From Pseudomonadota bacterium (GTDB lineage Bacteria; Pseudomonadota; Gammaproteobacteria; Steroidobacterales; Steroidobacteraceae), in NCBI GenBank assembly GCA_023433515.1, contig JAEZCN010000138.1:1-59506 (forward strand): a DNA stretch of 59,506 bases, given 5' to 3'. How positions within the stretch are numbered: position 1 is the first letter of the stretch; every line of letters starts with the position of its first letter. The translations under genes and the position numbers were made by a program. The notes under the pieces are model-generated. The model was given only the letters and a program-made list of their open reading frames with translations, was not told where the DNA came from and ran no database searches. Below are positions 40,626 through 49,330 of this stretch, one piece after another.

Positions 40626-42014
40626 CTACCGGCGGCGGGTCGACTCGGTGAGGAAAGTCTTCAGCTCGGGGGACTGCTCGACGAGCGTCTGCGCGGCCCG
40701 GCGCAGCCGGATCACCTGTTCGCCCGAGAGCGTGAATGAAGTCGGGACGCGGTCGAGGTACTCGCGTTCGGCCGGGTCCTTCACGCGGTCGAAACTGAGC
40801 TCGACGAGGTCGACGTCGAACTTGTCGCAATCCGGGATCGCGAGCGCAACCTTGCAACGCGTCGCGCGCACCTCTTGTTCCCAGTGTTTCACGCGCGAGC
40901 GCAACAGGTTCATCGTCTCGAAGCTGTAGCGGTTGAACGTGGCGCTCACGACGGCGTCGGCGACCTGCTGGATGCCCAGCGGCTCGGGGCGTTTTGCGAA
41001 CGTGCGGTCGAAGCCCGTGCGCGCATCCACCACGATGAACAACATGCGGCGTGCCCGCGAATATCCGCCGCGGCGCAGCGAGTCCGTCACCGTCCGGCCG
41101 AGCTCCAGTTCGTCGAGGATCGCGCGCGCCCCGAGATTGTCCGCGAACGCGCCATCGGAAAGATGCAGGTAGGGGTAATTGACCGAATCGAGGAACGACA
41201 GGATGCGCTCGGCGCGTTCGCGCCGGTGCATGTCCGCTTCCGATTCGGTGACCGTGTTGACGATCTCGGGCGGCTGGTAGCCGCACTGGCCGGCGAAGTT
41301 GTGCAACACCAGCGGCGCGAAGTACACGGGCGTCGCGGCGGAGGCGAACACCGCGCGCGCTACCGGCACGCTCTTCGGATCCACGCACACGCCATTGAGC
41401 TGCTCGCGCGTGAACGCGAACGGCTTTGCGCGCACGAGATCGGTGGCCGTGACGATCACGCGCGGCGAGCGGTTCATGAGGTCGTGGATGGTTGCGTTGC
41501 CGAACAGCTCCTGGTCGAAGTATTCGACCTCGAGATCGCTGCGGCTCACGAGGTCGTCGGCCAGGCGACCCCAGTTCACCGGAGTCAGCACCTTGCGCCA
41601 CAGGTCCTTCTCCGTGTCGTGGTTCAGGAACCGCGGCGCGTAGCTGTCGAACGTTTCCTGTCCGTTGAGCGCGTAGTAGGCCGCGGTGAACGCGCCGCCG
41701 GAGACCGCCGAGATGATGTCGACCTCGTCGAGCAACGGGCGCTGTTCGCCGTCGGGCGTAGTGACCCGCACGCCGCGCAACGCTTCGAGCACGCCGTAGG
41801 AAAACGCGGCGGCGCGTTTGCCGCCGCCCGAGAACGTCACGACGACGAATAGTTTGTCCGAATTCGAGTTCACCCCGGGCGCGCGCGCCGGCGCGGTGAT
41901 CGGGACGACTTCGGTCAGGGGTGTTTCGCGGCGGGGCGCGGTTCCGCAGGCGGTAAAGAGGAGCGAAGTCGCGAGCGCGAGCGCCGCGAGCTTCGGCAGC
42001 GAGGTGAAATTCAT
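40626..42014 (-). CDS. Patatin-like phospholipase lipoprotein
   Basis: The 462-residue protein has a lipoprotein signal (MNFTSLPKLAALALATSLL, lipobox FTAC) and a patatin domain. The oxyanion loop is FSGGGKRAAAFSYGVL near residues 61-76, the nucleophile elbow is SAVSGGAFTA near 103-112, and the catalytic Asp is in LSDGAFADNLGAR near 281-293. The first Gly of the usual G-x-S-x-G is Ala here. It probably hydrolyses lipids at the inner or outer membrane. A TATACT hexamer lies only 7 bp upstream of the ATG at 42014, so the message may be nearly leaderless. Confidence 0.85.
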   Translation of the reverse strand: MNFTSLPKLAALALATSLLFTACGTAPRRETPLTEVVPITAPARAPGVNSNSDKLFVVVTFSGGGKRAAAFSYGVLEALRGVRVTTPDGEQRPLLDEVDIISAVSGGAFTAAYYALNGQETFDSYAPRFLNHDTEKDLWRKVLTPVNWGRLADDLVSRSDLEVEYFDQELFGNATIHDLMNRSPRVIVTATDLVRAKPFAFTREQLNGVCVDPKSVPVARAVFASAATPVYFAPLVLHNFAGQCGYQPPEIVNTVTESEADMHRRERAERILSFLDSVNYPYLHLSDGAFADNLGARAILDELELGRTVTDSLRRGGYSRARRMLFIVVDARTGFDRTFAKRPEPLGIQQVADAVVSATFNRYSFETMNLLRSRVKHWEQEVRATRCKVALAIPDCDKFDVDLVELSFDRVKDPAEREYLDRVPTSFTLSGEQVIRLRRAAQTLVEQSPELKTFLTESTRRR

Positions 42015-42021
42015 GCGCCGC

Positions 42022-42027
42022 AGTATA
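42022..42027 (-). promoter_or_regulatory. Candidate -10 hexamer of the patatin gene
   Basis: The minus strand reads TATACT, ending 7 bp before the ATG, so transcription would start at about the first base of the start codon. No convincing -35 hexamer is visible. Confidence 0.35.
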
Positions 42028-42060
42028 CGGAGCAAAGGGTGCTTGTAAGTCGGATTGCGG

Positions 42061-42513
42061 TCAGCCCGATTGGGATCGGTCGGCGGCGACGCGATAGATT
42101 TCCGGCCGCAGGATTTGCATCAGCACGCCGTCGTTGGGCGGCGCGCGAAAGCCATGCCGGGCATACAGTCCGTGCGCGTCGCGCGTGCCGAGCATCGCCC
42201 GGCGTGCGCCGGTCAGCGCGGGGTGCGCCATCACCGCTTCCATGAGCCGCTTGCCGAGGCCGTGACCGCGGTGCTTCTCGAGCACGTACACGTCGCAGAT
42301 GTACGCGAACGTGGCGTAGTCGGTCACCACGCGAGCCAGTCCGACCTGCGCGCCCGACGCGCGTTCGTATGCGCCGAAACACAGTGAATTGCGCGCCGCA
42401 CGCTCGACGGTGTCGAACGGGATTCCGGGCGACCAGTACGAACGCGTCAGGAACGCGTGCATCGCGCGCACGTCGAGCCGTGCCGGGTCCGTTGAGATTT
42501 CGCAGGCGTCCAC
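42061..42513 (-). CDS. GNAT-family acetyltransferase
   Basis: The 150-residue protein has the GNAT core GLARVVTDYATFAYICDVYVLEKHRGHGLGKRLMEAVM, with the acetyl-CoA loop RGHGLG near residues 82-87, and ends with GLYARHGFRAPP. The GTG at 42513 with GGAAGG 7 bp upstream is preferred. The upstream extension is Arg-rich and runs into the neighbouring PLP-enzyme gene. It closely follows that gene (27 bp), suggesting an operon. The substrate is unknown. Confidence 0.82.
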   Translation of the reverse strand: MDACEISTDPARLDVRAMHAFLTRSYWSPGIPFDTVERAARNSLCFGAYERASGAQVGLARVVTDYATFAYICDVYVLEKHRGHGLGKRLMEAVMAHPALTGARRAMLGTRDAHGLYARHGFRAPPNDGVLMQILRPEIYRVAADRSQSG

Positions 42514-42539
42514 TGGTCGACCTTCCGCACGATGGCCGG

Positions 42540-43559
42540 CTAGTACTTTTCCCCGAGCACGTCGCGGAACACCGCGGCGTCCACGTTGCCGCCACTCACG
42601 GTGATGCCGACGCGCTTGCCGGCCAGCGATTCGCGCTCGCGCCACGCGGCGGCGAACGCCGCGGCGCCGGCCCCTTCGGCGACGTTGTGCGTCATGGAGA
42701 AGATGGCTCGCATCGCCGCGGCGAGCTCCGCGTCGGCCACCTCGACGATGCGTTCGACGTTCGCGAGCAGGATCGCGAGCGCGTCTTCGTCGGGCTTGCG
42801 GCAGGCCATGCCGTCGCCGAGCCGGGTCGTAACGGGCGCCTCGATGGCGCGACGCGCCTCGAACGAGCGGGCATAAGTCGGTGCGTGGGCGGACACGACT
42901 CCGACGATGCGCGTGCGTGGCGAGAACACATTGCGCGCCGCCGCGGCCGCGCAGGCGCCCGAGCCCTGGCCGATCGGCACGTAGACCACGTCGAGATCCG
43001 GCGCGGCGCGGAACAGCTCCGCCCAGCAGGTAGCCACGCCGAGCACGATGTCCATGTGAAACGCCGGGACCATGTGCAAGCCATCGCGCGCGCCGACCCG
43101 CGCGGCTTCCTCGCGCGCCTCCTGGAAGTCGCCGCCGAACTCGACCAGGTTGACGCCGAGCGCGCGCATGGCCGCGTTCTTCTCCACGCTGTTGCCGTGC
43201 GGTACGTAGACGGTCGCGGGCAGTTCGAACCGGCGCGCGGCGAGGCCGACGGCCTGGCCATGGTTGCCGCGTGTGGCGGTGATCACGCCGGCGCAGTGCG
43301 GCTCGCGCCGCAGCATCGCGCGGAAGTAGATAGCGGCGCTGCGCGCCTTGAACGCGCCGATGGGCGTGTGGTTTTCGTGTTTGAGCCAGACCTCGGCGCC
43401 GAACGCCGCCGCGACCTGCGGCCAGACGTACTGCGGAGTCGGCGGCACGAGGTCGCGCAGGAACCGCGCGGCATCGTCGATCGCGGCCCTGTCCGGAAGC
43501 GGGGGAGACGCGGACGTGTTCGCGCCGCCCGGGTGGTTAGGTGCTTCACCGGCATTCAT
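42540..43559 (-). CDS. Threonine/serine dehydratase-like PLP enzyme (fold type II)
   Basis: The 339-residue protein has the PLP lysine K71 in PIGAFKARSAA, the NHG-type loop TATRGNHGQAVG near 97-108, a phosphate-binding stretch PIGQGSGACAA near 185-195 and a C-terminal VSGGNVD. This places it with threonine dehydratases, hydroxyectoine-catabolism EutB and related lyases. It diverges from a MocR-type regulator, and such pairing usually indicates control by that regulator. The substrate cannot be fixed from sequence. I chose the ATG at 43559, because residues further upstream run into the regulator's promoter region. Confidence 0.85.
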   Translation of the reverse strand: MNAGEAPNHPGGANTSASPPLPDRAAIDDAARFLRDLVPPTPQYVWPQVAAAFGAEVWLKHENHTPIGAFKARSAAIYFRAMLRREPHCAGVITATRGNHGQAVGLAARRFELPATVYVPHGNSVEKNAAMRALGVNLVEFGGDFQEAREEAARVGARDGLHMVPAFHMDIVLGVATCWAELFRAAPDLDVVYVPIGQGSGACAAAAARNVFSPRTRIVGVVSAHAPTYARSFEARRAIEAPVTTRLGDGMACRKPDEDALAILLANVERIVEVADAELAAAMRAIFSMTHNVAEGAGAAAFAAAWRERESLAGKRVGITVSGGNVDAAVFRDVLGEKY

Positions 43560-43583
43560 GGGATGCAAACTTACCCCACGACC

Positions 43584-43604
43584 CAGTACAGTTACAGTAC
43601 AGTT
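43584..43604. promoter_or_regulatory. 11-bp tandem direct repeat, candidate MocR operator
   Basis: CAGTACAGTTA is followed directly by CAGTACAGTT in the 81-bp gap between the divergent dehydratase and MocR genes. MocR regulators such as PdxR and DdlR are known to bind direct repeats in such intergenic regions. Binding is inferred. Confidence 0.55.
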
Positions 43605-43640
43605 GATCTCCCGACATGGCCGACTGGCCCGTTTACCCAC

Positions 43641-45044
43641 ATGACCCTTCAGAACGCCCAGGATCATCGACTTCCCGCCCAGCTCGCCGCGCGCTTCGCG
43701 CAGCGCATCGAGACCCACGCGCTACGTCCTGGCACGCGCCTGCCCTCGATCCGCGAATGCGCCGCCGAATCGCGCGTCAGCCGCTCGACGGTGGTGGAAG
43801 CCTACGAACGCCTGATCGCCGCCGGCCTCATCGAATCGCGCCGCGGCTCCGGTTTCTACGTCCGGCTGCGCGCGACGCATCGTCATACTCGCCAGCGCGC
43901 CGCGGCGAACGCGCACTCGTTGCCGGGCACCGTGCTCGACGTGAGCTGGCTGCTGCGCGCGCAGCGCCGCCAGTCCCCCGGCAGCGAGCAGCCCGGCGCG
44001 GGCCTGCTGCCGGAGGCGTGGCTCGATCATTCGATGGTCAGTGCCGCGATCCGCAGCGTGGGTCGCAGCCGCGGCTCGTGGCTGCTCAAGTATGGCGCGG
44101 TCGAGGGCTATCTACCGCTGCGCGAGGCGCTCGCGACGCGTATCGCGCGGCTCGGCATCGACGTGCCCGCCGACCAGATCGTCACCACGGCGGGCGCGAC
44201 GCAGGCGATCGATCTCGTCGCGCGCCGCTTCCTCGCGCCCGGCGACACCGTGCTGGTCGAGGATCCGGCATGGTTCGTGATGTTCGCGCGCTTCGCGGCG
44301 TTCGGCGCGCGCATCGTCGGCGTGCCACGCGGCGTGCACGGGCCGGACATCTCCGCGCTCGAAAGCCTGCTCGAACGCGAGAAGCCCAAGCTCTTCATCC
44401 TCAACTCGGTGCTTCACAATCCCACGGGCTCGTGCATGAGCACCGAGGTGGCGACACGAGTCGTCGAGCTCGCCGCGCGTCACGGTTTCATGATTCTCGA
44501 GGACGACATCTACGGCGACCTGCAGGGCAAACACGCGGTGCGCCTCGCGAGCCTGGACGACGGCCGGCACGTGATCTACGTCGGCGGCTTCTCGAAGACC
44601 CTCGCGGCGAACGTGCGCGTCGGCTTCGTCGCCGCGCATCCCGTGCTGGCGCGCGAACTACGCGACATCAAGGCGCTCACCGGGTTGTCGTCGAGCGAAC
44701 TGTGCGAGCGCGTGGTCGCGCGGATCATCATGGAGCGCGCCTACGAACGCATGCTCGAAAAGCTGCGTACCCGAGTGGACGAGTGCCGCGAGCGCACCGC
44801 CGAGGCGCTCATCCGCATGGGCGCTCGGATCGCCGGACCGCCGACGGGCGGCATGTACCTCTGGGCCGACTTCGGCCGTGACACCAACGAAATCACGGCC
44901 GCGGGCAGCCGCGAGGGTGTGTTGTGCGCGCCCGGGAGCCTGTTTTCGCCGACGCAGTTGCCGAGCACGTGGATGCGCGTGGCGGCCGCGACCTGCCTCA
45001 ACGATACGGCCATGAAGTTCCTGCAGCGCGCCATGCATCGTTAG
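43641..45044 (+). CDS. MocR/PdxR-family transcriptional regulator (GntR HTH + aminotransferase fold)
   Basis: The 467-residue protein has a GntR winged helix at about residues 8-75 (PGTRLPSIRECAAESRVSRSTVVEAYERL). A class I aminotransferase-like domain follows, with the PLP lysine at about K319 in VGGFSKTLAANVRVG and NPTGS near 260. Members sense PLP-linked amino compounds and control adjacent genes. It diverges from the PLP-dependent dehydratase across a short region containing a direct repeat. The large ORF extending upstream to 42369 on this strand is antisense to other genes, so the ATG at 43641 is the likely start. Confidence 0.92.
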   Translation: MTLQNAQDHRLPAQLAARFAQRIETHALRPGTRLPSIRECAAESRVSRSTVVEAYERLIAAGLIESRRGSGFYVRLRATHRHTRQRAAANAHSLPGTVLDVSWLLRAQRRQSPGSEQPGAGLLPEAWLDHSMVSAAIRSVGRSRGSWLLKYGAVEGYLPLREALATRIARLGIDVPADQIVTTAGATQAIDLVARRFLAPGDTVLVEDPAWFVMFARFAAFGARIVGVPRGVHGPDISALESLLEREKPKLFILNSVLHNPTGSCMSTEVATRVVELAARHGFMILEDDIYGDLQGKHAVRLASLDDGRHVIYVGGFSKTLAANVRVGFVAAHPVLARELRDIKALTGLSSSELCERVVARIIMERAYERMLEKLRTRVDECRERTAEALIRMGARIAGPPTGGMYLWADFGRDTNEITAAGSREGVLCAPGSLFSPTQLPSTWMRVAAATCLNDTAMKFLQRAMHR

Positions 45045-45106
45045 GTTTCGCTGTCGGTTGAACGCGGGGCCAGCGGCGGCAGCATCCTCGGCCCAACGGA
45101 GGGACC

Positions 45107-46027
45107 ATGAAAGATCTCGCGGGCAAGGCGGCATTCATCACCGGCGGTGGCAGCGGCGTCGCGCTCGGCCAGGCCAAGGCGTTCGCGGCGGAAGGGGTGA
45201 AGGTGGTGATCGCCGACATCCGCCGCGACCATCTCGACCAGGCGCTGGCCTGGTTCCGCGAGAAGAACCTGCCGGCGCACGGCATCGAGCTCGACATCAC
45301 GGACCGCGAGGCATACGCGGCCGCGGCCGACGAGGCCGAGGGGATCTTCGGGCCGGTACAGATCCTGTGCAACACGGCGGGCGTCAGCCAGTTCGGCCCG
45401 GTGCAGCAGGCGACCTACGACGACTGGGACTGGCAGATGTCCGTCAACCTGGGCGGCGTCGTCAACGGCGTGCAGACCTTCGTGCCGCGCATGCTGGAGC
45501 ACGGCAAGGAATCGCACATCGTGATCACGGCGTCCATGGCGGGATTCCTGCCGCTGCCGGGCTGCGCTATCTACTGCACCACGAAGTTCGCCGTGCGCGG
45601 GCTCGCCGAGTGCCTGCGGCTCGATCTTGCGCCGCATGGAATCGGCGTGTCGGTGCTGTGTCCGGGCGCCGTCAACACCAACATCCACGAGGCCGTGCTC
45701 ACGCGGCCCAGACATCTCTCGAACACGGGTTATTACGGTGCGGACCCGGCGATCATGAAGAGCCTCAAGGAAGTCATATCGCCCGGGTACGACCCGGTCG
45801 AGCTCGGCGAAATCGTGGTGCGTGCGGTGCAGGCGAACCAACTGTACGTCATTCCGTACGCCGAGTTCGCGGGCCCCATGCAGGAGCGCCTCGACATGGC
45901 GCTCGCGGTGATCCCCGACCCCAAGGACGATCCCGGCATGGGGGCGCGCGAGGCGGCGATGGCCAAGCGCCACGCCGAACGCGCCGCCCAGGCCCAGGCG
46001 CAAGCGACGCAGGCGCAAAAAAGCTAG
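45107..46027 (+). CDS. Short-chain dehydrogenase/reductase
   Basis: The 306-residue protein has an NAD(P) motif TGGGSGVALG near residues 12-21, NTAG near 90-93, a catalytic Ser in ITASMAGFLP, and YCTTK near 155-159. The C-terminus is extended by an Ala/Gln-rich tail. The cofactor loop deviates slightly from TGxxxGIG. It starts 62 bp after the MocR stop with GGAGGG upstream of the ATG. The substrate is unknown. Relatives are annotated as SDRs acting on steroids, polyols or hydroxy acids. Confidence 0.85.
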   Translation: MKDLAGKAAFITGGGSGVALGQAKAFAAEGVKVVIADIRRDHLDQALAWFREKNLPAHGIELDITDREAYAAAADEAEGIFGPVQILCNTAGVSQFGPVQQATYDDWDWQMSVNLGGVVNGVQTFVPRMLEHGKESHIVITASMAGFLPLPGCAIYCTTKFAVRGLAECLRLDLAPHGIGVSVLCPGAVNTNIHEAVLTRPRHLSNTGYYGADPAIMKSLKEVISPGYDPVELGEIVVRAVQANQLYVIPYAEFAGPMQERLDMALAVIPDPKDDPGMGAREAAMAKRHAERAAQAQAQATQAQKS

Positions 46028-46141
46028 TCGACCAAAGGCCGATCCCCTGCCGACTGGATAAGCCCCGTCCGGTTGAGCCTACAATAGCCCGCAAAGCGCC
46101 CGGCCCATCCCGCGGCCGTCGCAAACAACAAGGGGCCTGTC

Positions 46142-47386
46142 ATGACTTCGGCTTGCGCACGACGTTTGTTAGTCCTTTCCTGCAGCGCCATCCTGACGCT
46201 CGCGGCCTGTTCGAAGCAGGAAGACGCAGCCCCGATGACCGACGACATGATGATGGCCTCGACGGCGCTCGAAGGTCAGCTCGATATCGTCGCGTGGCCC
46301 GGCTACATCGAGCGCGGCGAAAACGACACGGCCTACGACTGGGTCACGGCGTTCGAAGCCGCGACCGGCTGCAGGGTGAACGTGAAGGTCGCGGCGACCT
46401 CCGACGAGATGGTGGCGCTGATGGCGAGCGGCGCTCCGCAGCCGAGCCCGCCGGGAGATGCATCCTGGCCGCCGCCGGGCAATGCTCCCTACGATCTCGT
46501 TACCGCGTCGGGCGACGCATCCCTGCGCCTGATCCGCGGTGGCACGGTGCAGCCCATCGGCATCGAGCGCATTCCGAGTTACGAAACGATCGACCCGCGC
46601 CTGCAGCAGGCGGCGTGGCACTACGTCGACGGCAAGCACTACGGCGTTCCCTACCAGTGGGGCCCGAACGTGCTCATGTACAACACCGAGACGTTCAAGA
46701 CTCCGCCGACTTCGTGGTCCGTGGTGTTCGAGCCGCAGAAACTGCCGGACGGCAAGCCCAACAAGGGACGCGTGCAGGCCTACGACGGGCCTATCTACAT
46801 CGCCGACGCGGCGCTGTACCTCATGACGAAGAAGCCGGAGCTCGGCATCGGGGATCCATACGAGCTCAGCGAGGCGCAGTACACCGAGGTGTTGCAGGTG
46901 CTGCGGACCCAGCGCCCGCTGATCCAGCGTTACTGGCACGACGCGAACGTGCAGGTCCAGGATTTCCAGAACGAAGGTGTCGTGGCCTCGGGATCCTGGC
47001 CGTTCCAGGTCAACACGCTGCAGGTCAACAAGGCGCCGGTGTCGAGCACCGTTCCCATCGAAGGGGCGACCGGCTGGGCGGACACGACGATGCTCGCGAC
47101 CGGCGCGCGGCATCCGAACTGCGCGTACAAGTGGCTCGAGTGGTCGATCTCGCCGAAAGTGCAAGGCGACCTCGCGGCCTGGTTCGGCTCCAACCCCGTG
47201 GTGCCCAAGGCCTGCGAAGGCAACGCGCTGCTCGGTCCCGACGGCTGTCAGAAGAACGGCTTCGAGAACTTCGAGAAGATCCGGTTCTGGCGCACGCCGG
47301 AAGCGAAGTGCGCTTCTCACCCGGACGGTTGCGTACCGTACAGCCGCTGGGTCACCGACTACCCGGCGATCATGGGAGGCAGGTAG
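46142..47386 (+). CDS. Polyamine-type ABC transporter substrate-binding lipoprotein
   Basis: The 414-residue protein has a lipoprotein signal with the lipobox LAAC and matches the PotD/PotF family of binding proteins. It has LDIVAWPGYIERG near residues 41-53 and DLVTASGDASLRLIRGG near 117-133, then YGVPYQWGPNVLMYN, and ends AIMGGR. It delivers a substrate, probably putrescine or a similar cation, to the permeases encoded downstream. It begins the five-gene operon. The inserted Pro-rich loop near residue 100 (PQPSPPGDASWPPPG) is unusual. Confidence 0.87.
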   Translation: MTSACARRLLVLSCSAILTLAACSKQEDAAPMTDDMMMASTALEGQLDIVAWPGYIERGENDTAYDWVTAFEAATGCRVNVKVAATSDEMVALMASGAPQPSPPGDASWPPPGNAPYDLVTASGDASLRLIRGGTVQPIGIERIPSYETIDPRLQQAAWHYVDGKHYGVPYQWGPNVLMYNTETFKTPPTSWSVVFEPQKLPDGKPNKGRVQAYDGPIYIADAALYLMTKKPELGIGDPYELSEAQYTEVLQVLRTQRPLIQRYWHDANVQVQDFQNEGVVASGSWPFQVNTLQVNKAPVSSTVPIEGATGWADTTMLATGARHPNCAYKWLEWSISPKVQGDLAAWFGSNPVVPKACEGNALLGPDGCQKNGFENFEKIRFWRTPEAKCASHPDGCVPYSRWVTDYPAIMGGR

Positions 47387-47398
47387 TCAGGCCGTGCC

Positions 47399-48421
47399 GT
47401 GACCGCGGCCATCGAGTTCCGCGGGGTCTCGCGCATCTACGGAGATGTGCGCGCGGTCGATGACGTGAGCTTTTCGGTCGAGCCCGGCGAGTTCTTCGCG
47501 ATGCTCGGCCCGTCGGGCTCGGGCAAGACCACCTGCCTCAGGCTCGTGGCCGGTTTCGAGGCGCCGGACCGCGGGCACGTGTTGCTCGACGGTCAGGAAG
47601 TCACCGACGTCCCGCCGTACGAACGCAACGTCAACACGGTCTTCCAGGACTACGCGCTGTTCCCGCACATGACCGTGCTCGACAATGTCGCGTACGGACC
47701 GCGCATGCGCGGCGTCGGAAAGGCCGAGCGCCAGGCTCGCGCGCGCGAAATGCTCGAGCTCGTGCAGCTCGGCCCATTGTCGGGACGCCGGCCGGCGCAG
47801 TTGTCGGGCGGACAGCGGCAGCGCGTCGCGCTCGCTCGCGCGCTGATCAATCATCCGAAGCTGCTGTTGCTCGACGAGCCGCTCGGCGCGCTCGATCTCA
47901 AGCTTCGCGAGGAGATGCAGATCGAGCTCAAGGGCCTGCAGAAGAAGCTCGGCATCACGTTCGTGTACGTCACGCACGACCAGGGCGAGGCGCTGTCGAT
48001 GGCGGATCGTGTCGCGGTGTTCGAACACGGGCACATCGAGCAGATCGCGGCGCCGCGCGAGTTGTACCTGCGGCCGGCGACGGCGTTCGTCGCGCGGTTC
48101 GTCGGCAGCGCGAATGTCGCGGATGCGCAGCTCGCGACGAAACTCGTCGGCCGCGCGACGCCGTTCGCGGTGCGGGCGGAGAGCATCGAACTGCGCGCCG
48201 AAACGGCGGCATCGCCCGCCGACGCGGTGACGGCCACGGGCTCCGTGGTCGCGGTGCAGTTTCACGGCGCCGCCAGCCGCTGGCAGGTGGCGCTCGACGC
48301 GGGCGCCGTGTGGGGCGCGCTGATCACCGAGGAGGAATCGCGCGCGCTCGACGGCCTGGCCATCGGCTCGCGCGTCAAACTATCGTGGGCGCCGGCGGCG
48401 GCCGTCGCGCTGGGTGCGTGA
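47399..48421 (+). CDS. potA: Polyamine ABC transporter ATP-binding protein
   Basis: The 340-residue protein has Walker A GPSGSGKTT at 37-45, the Q loop VFQDYALFPHMTV near 80-92, signature LSGGQRQRVALARAL near 136-150 and Walker B LLLLDEPLGALD. A TOBE-like C-terminal domain (about 260-335) follows. It powers uptake with the two permeases that follow. The GTG start at 47399 lies 12 bp after the binding-protein stop. Polyamine specificity comes from the neighbours, because close relatives import spermidine, putrescine or iron. Confidence 0.88.
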   Translation: MTAAIEFRGVSRIYGDVRAVDDVSFSVEPGEFFAMLGPSGSGKTTCLRLVAGFEAPDRGHVLLDGQEVTDVPPYERNVNTVFQDYALFPHMTVLDNVAYGPRMRGVGKAERQARAREMLELVQLGPLSGRRPAQLSGGQRQRVALARALINHPKLLLLDEPLGALDLKLREEMQIELKGLQKKLGITFVYVTHDQGEALSMADRVAVFEHGHIEQIAAPRELYLRPATAFVARFVGSANVADAQLATKLVGRATPFAVRAESIELRAETAASPADAVTATGSVVAVQFHGAASRWQVALDAGAVWGALITEEESRALDGLAIGSRVKLSWAPAAAVALGA

Positions 48422-48424
48422 GTC

Positions 48425-49330
48425 ATGCGCGCCGCGCTCACGTACCTGTACCGTCATCCCTACTGGTACCTGGCGCTGCTGCTCGTTCCGCCACTGCTGT
48501 GGTTCGGCACCGTCTACCTGTACTCGCTGTTCGCGCTCCTGTGGCAGAGCTTCTATCACCTCGACGCGTTCACGGCCCGCATCGTGGAGGAGCCCACGCT
48601 CGAGACTTACAAGGAGCTGGTGACGCAGCCGTCGAACGTCGACATCGTGCTGCGTTCGCTGACGATGGCGATCTGCGTGACCATCGCTTGTGCATCGATC
48701 GCGTTGCCGATCGCCACCTACATGGCGCGCCACGCGCGCGGCCGGGTGAAGGCGCTGTTCTACGTCGGCGTGATGCTGCCGATGTGGACCAGCTACCTGG
48801 TGAAGGTGTACGCGTGGCGGTTGCTGCTCGCGAAGGAGGGCATCGTCGCGTGGTACTTCGACAAGGTGGGTCTCTCGGGATTGCTGGACACCGTCCTCGA
48901 AGCGCCCGGCGTCGGCGGCCCCTCGCTCGCGTCCTCGTACATCGGCATGTTCTTCGTGTTCGTCTACATGTGGCTGCCGTTCATGATCCTGCCGATGGCC
49001 GCGGCGCTCGAGCGCGTCCCGACCTCGCTGCTGCAGGCCTCGGCCGATCTCGGCGCGCGGCCCGCGCAGACGTTTCGCAACGTGATCCTGCCGCTCGCGG
49101 TGCCGGGCATCGCCGCCGGCTCGATATTCACGTTTTCGCTGACGCTCGGCGACTACATCATCCCGAGCGTGATCGGCGCGCCGGGCTACTTCATCGGCAT
49201 GATGGTCTACGCGCAGCAGGGCACCGCGGGCAACGTGCCGCTGGCGTCGGCGTTTTCCGTGGTACCGATCGTGCTGATCTTCATCTATCTACACATCGCC
49301 AAACGGCTGGGGGCCTTCGATGCCCTATAG
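48425..49330 (+). CDS. potB: Polyamine ABC transporter permease (PotB-like)
   Basis: The 301-residue inner-membrane protein has about six transmembrane segments. It has the binding-protein-dependent permease EAA loop QASADLGARPAQTFRNVILPLAVPGI near residues 200-225, which contacts the ATPase. It starts 3 bp after the ATPase stop and overlaps the next permease by 11 bp. It forms one half of the transport channel. Confidence 0.88.
   Translation: MRAALTYLYRHPYWYLALLLVPPLLWFGTVYLYSLFALLWQSFYHLDAFTARIVEEPTLETYKELVTQPSNVDIVLRSLTMAICVTIACASIALPIATYMARHARGRVKALFYVGVMLPMWTSYLVKVYAWRLLLAKEGIVAWYFDKVGLSGLLDTVLEAPGVGGPSLASSYIGMFFVFVYMWLPFMILPMAAALERVPTSLLQASADLGARPAQTFRNVILPLAVPGIAAGSIFTFSLTLGDYIIPSVIGAPGYFIGMMVYAQQGTAGNVPLASAFSVVPIVLIFIYLHIAKRLGAFDAL

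Noticed and set aside
42369..43640. Upstream extension of the MocR ORF (start at 42369)
   Set aside because: It is antisense to the GNAT and dehydratase genes, and the family begins at the GntR helix near 43641.
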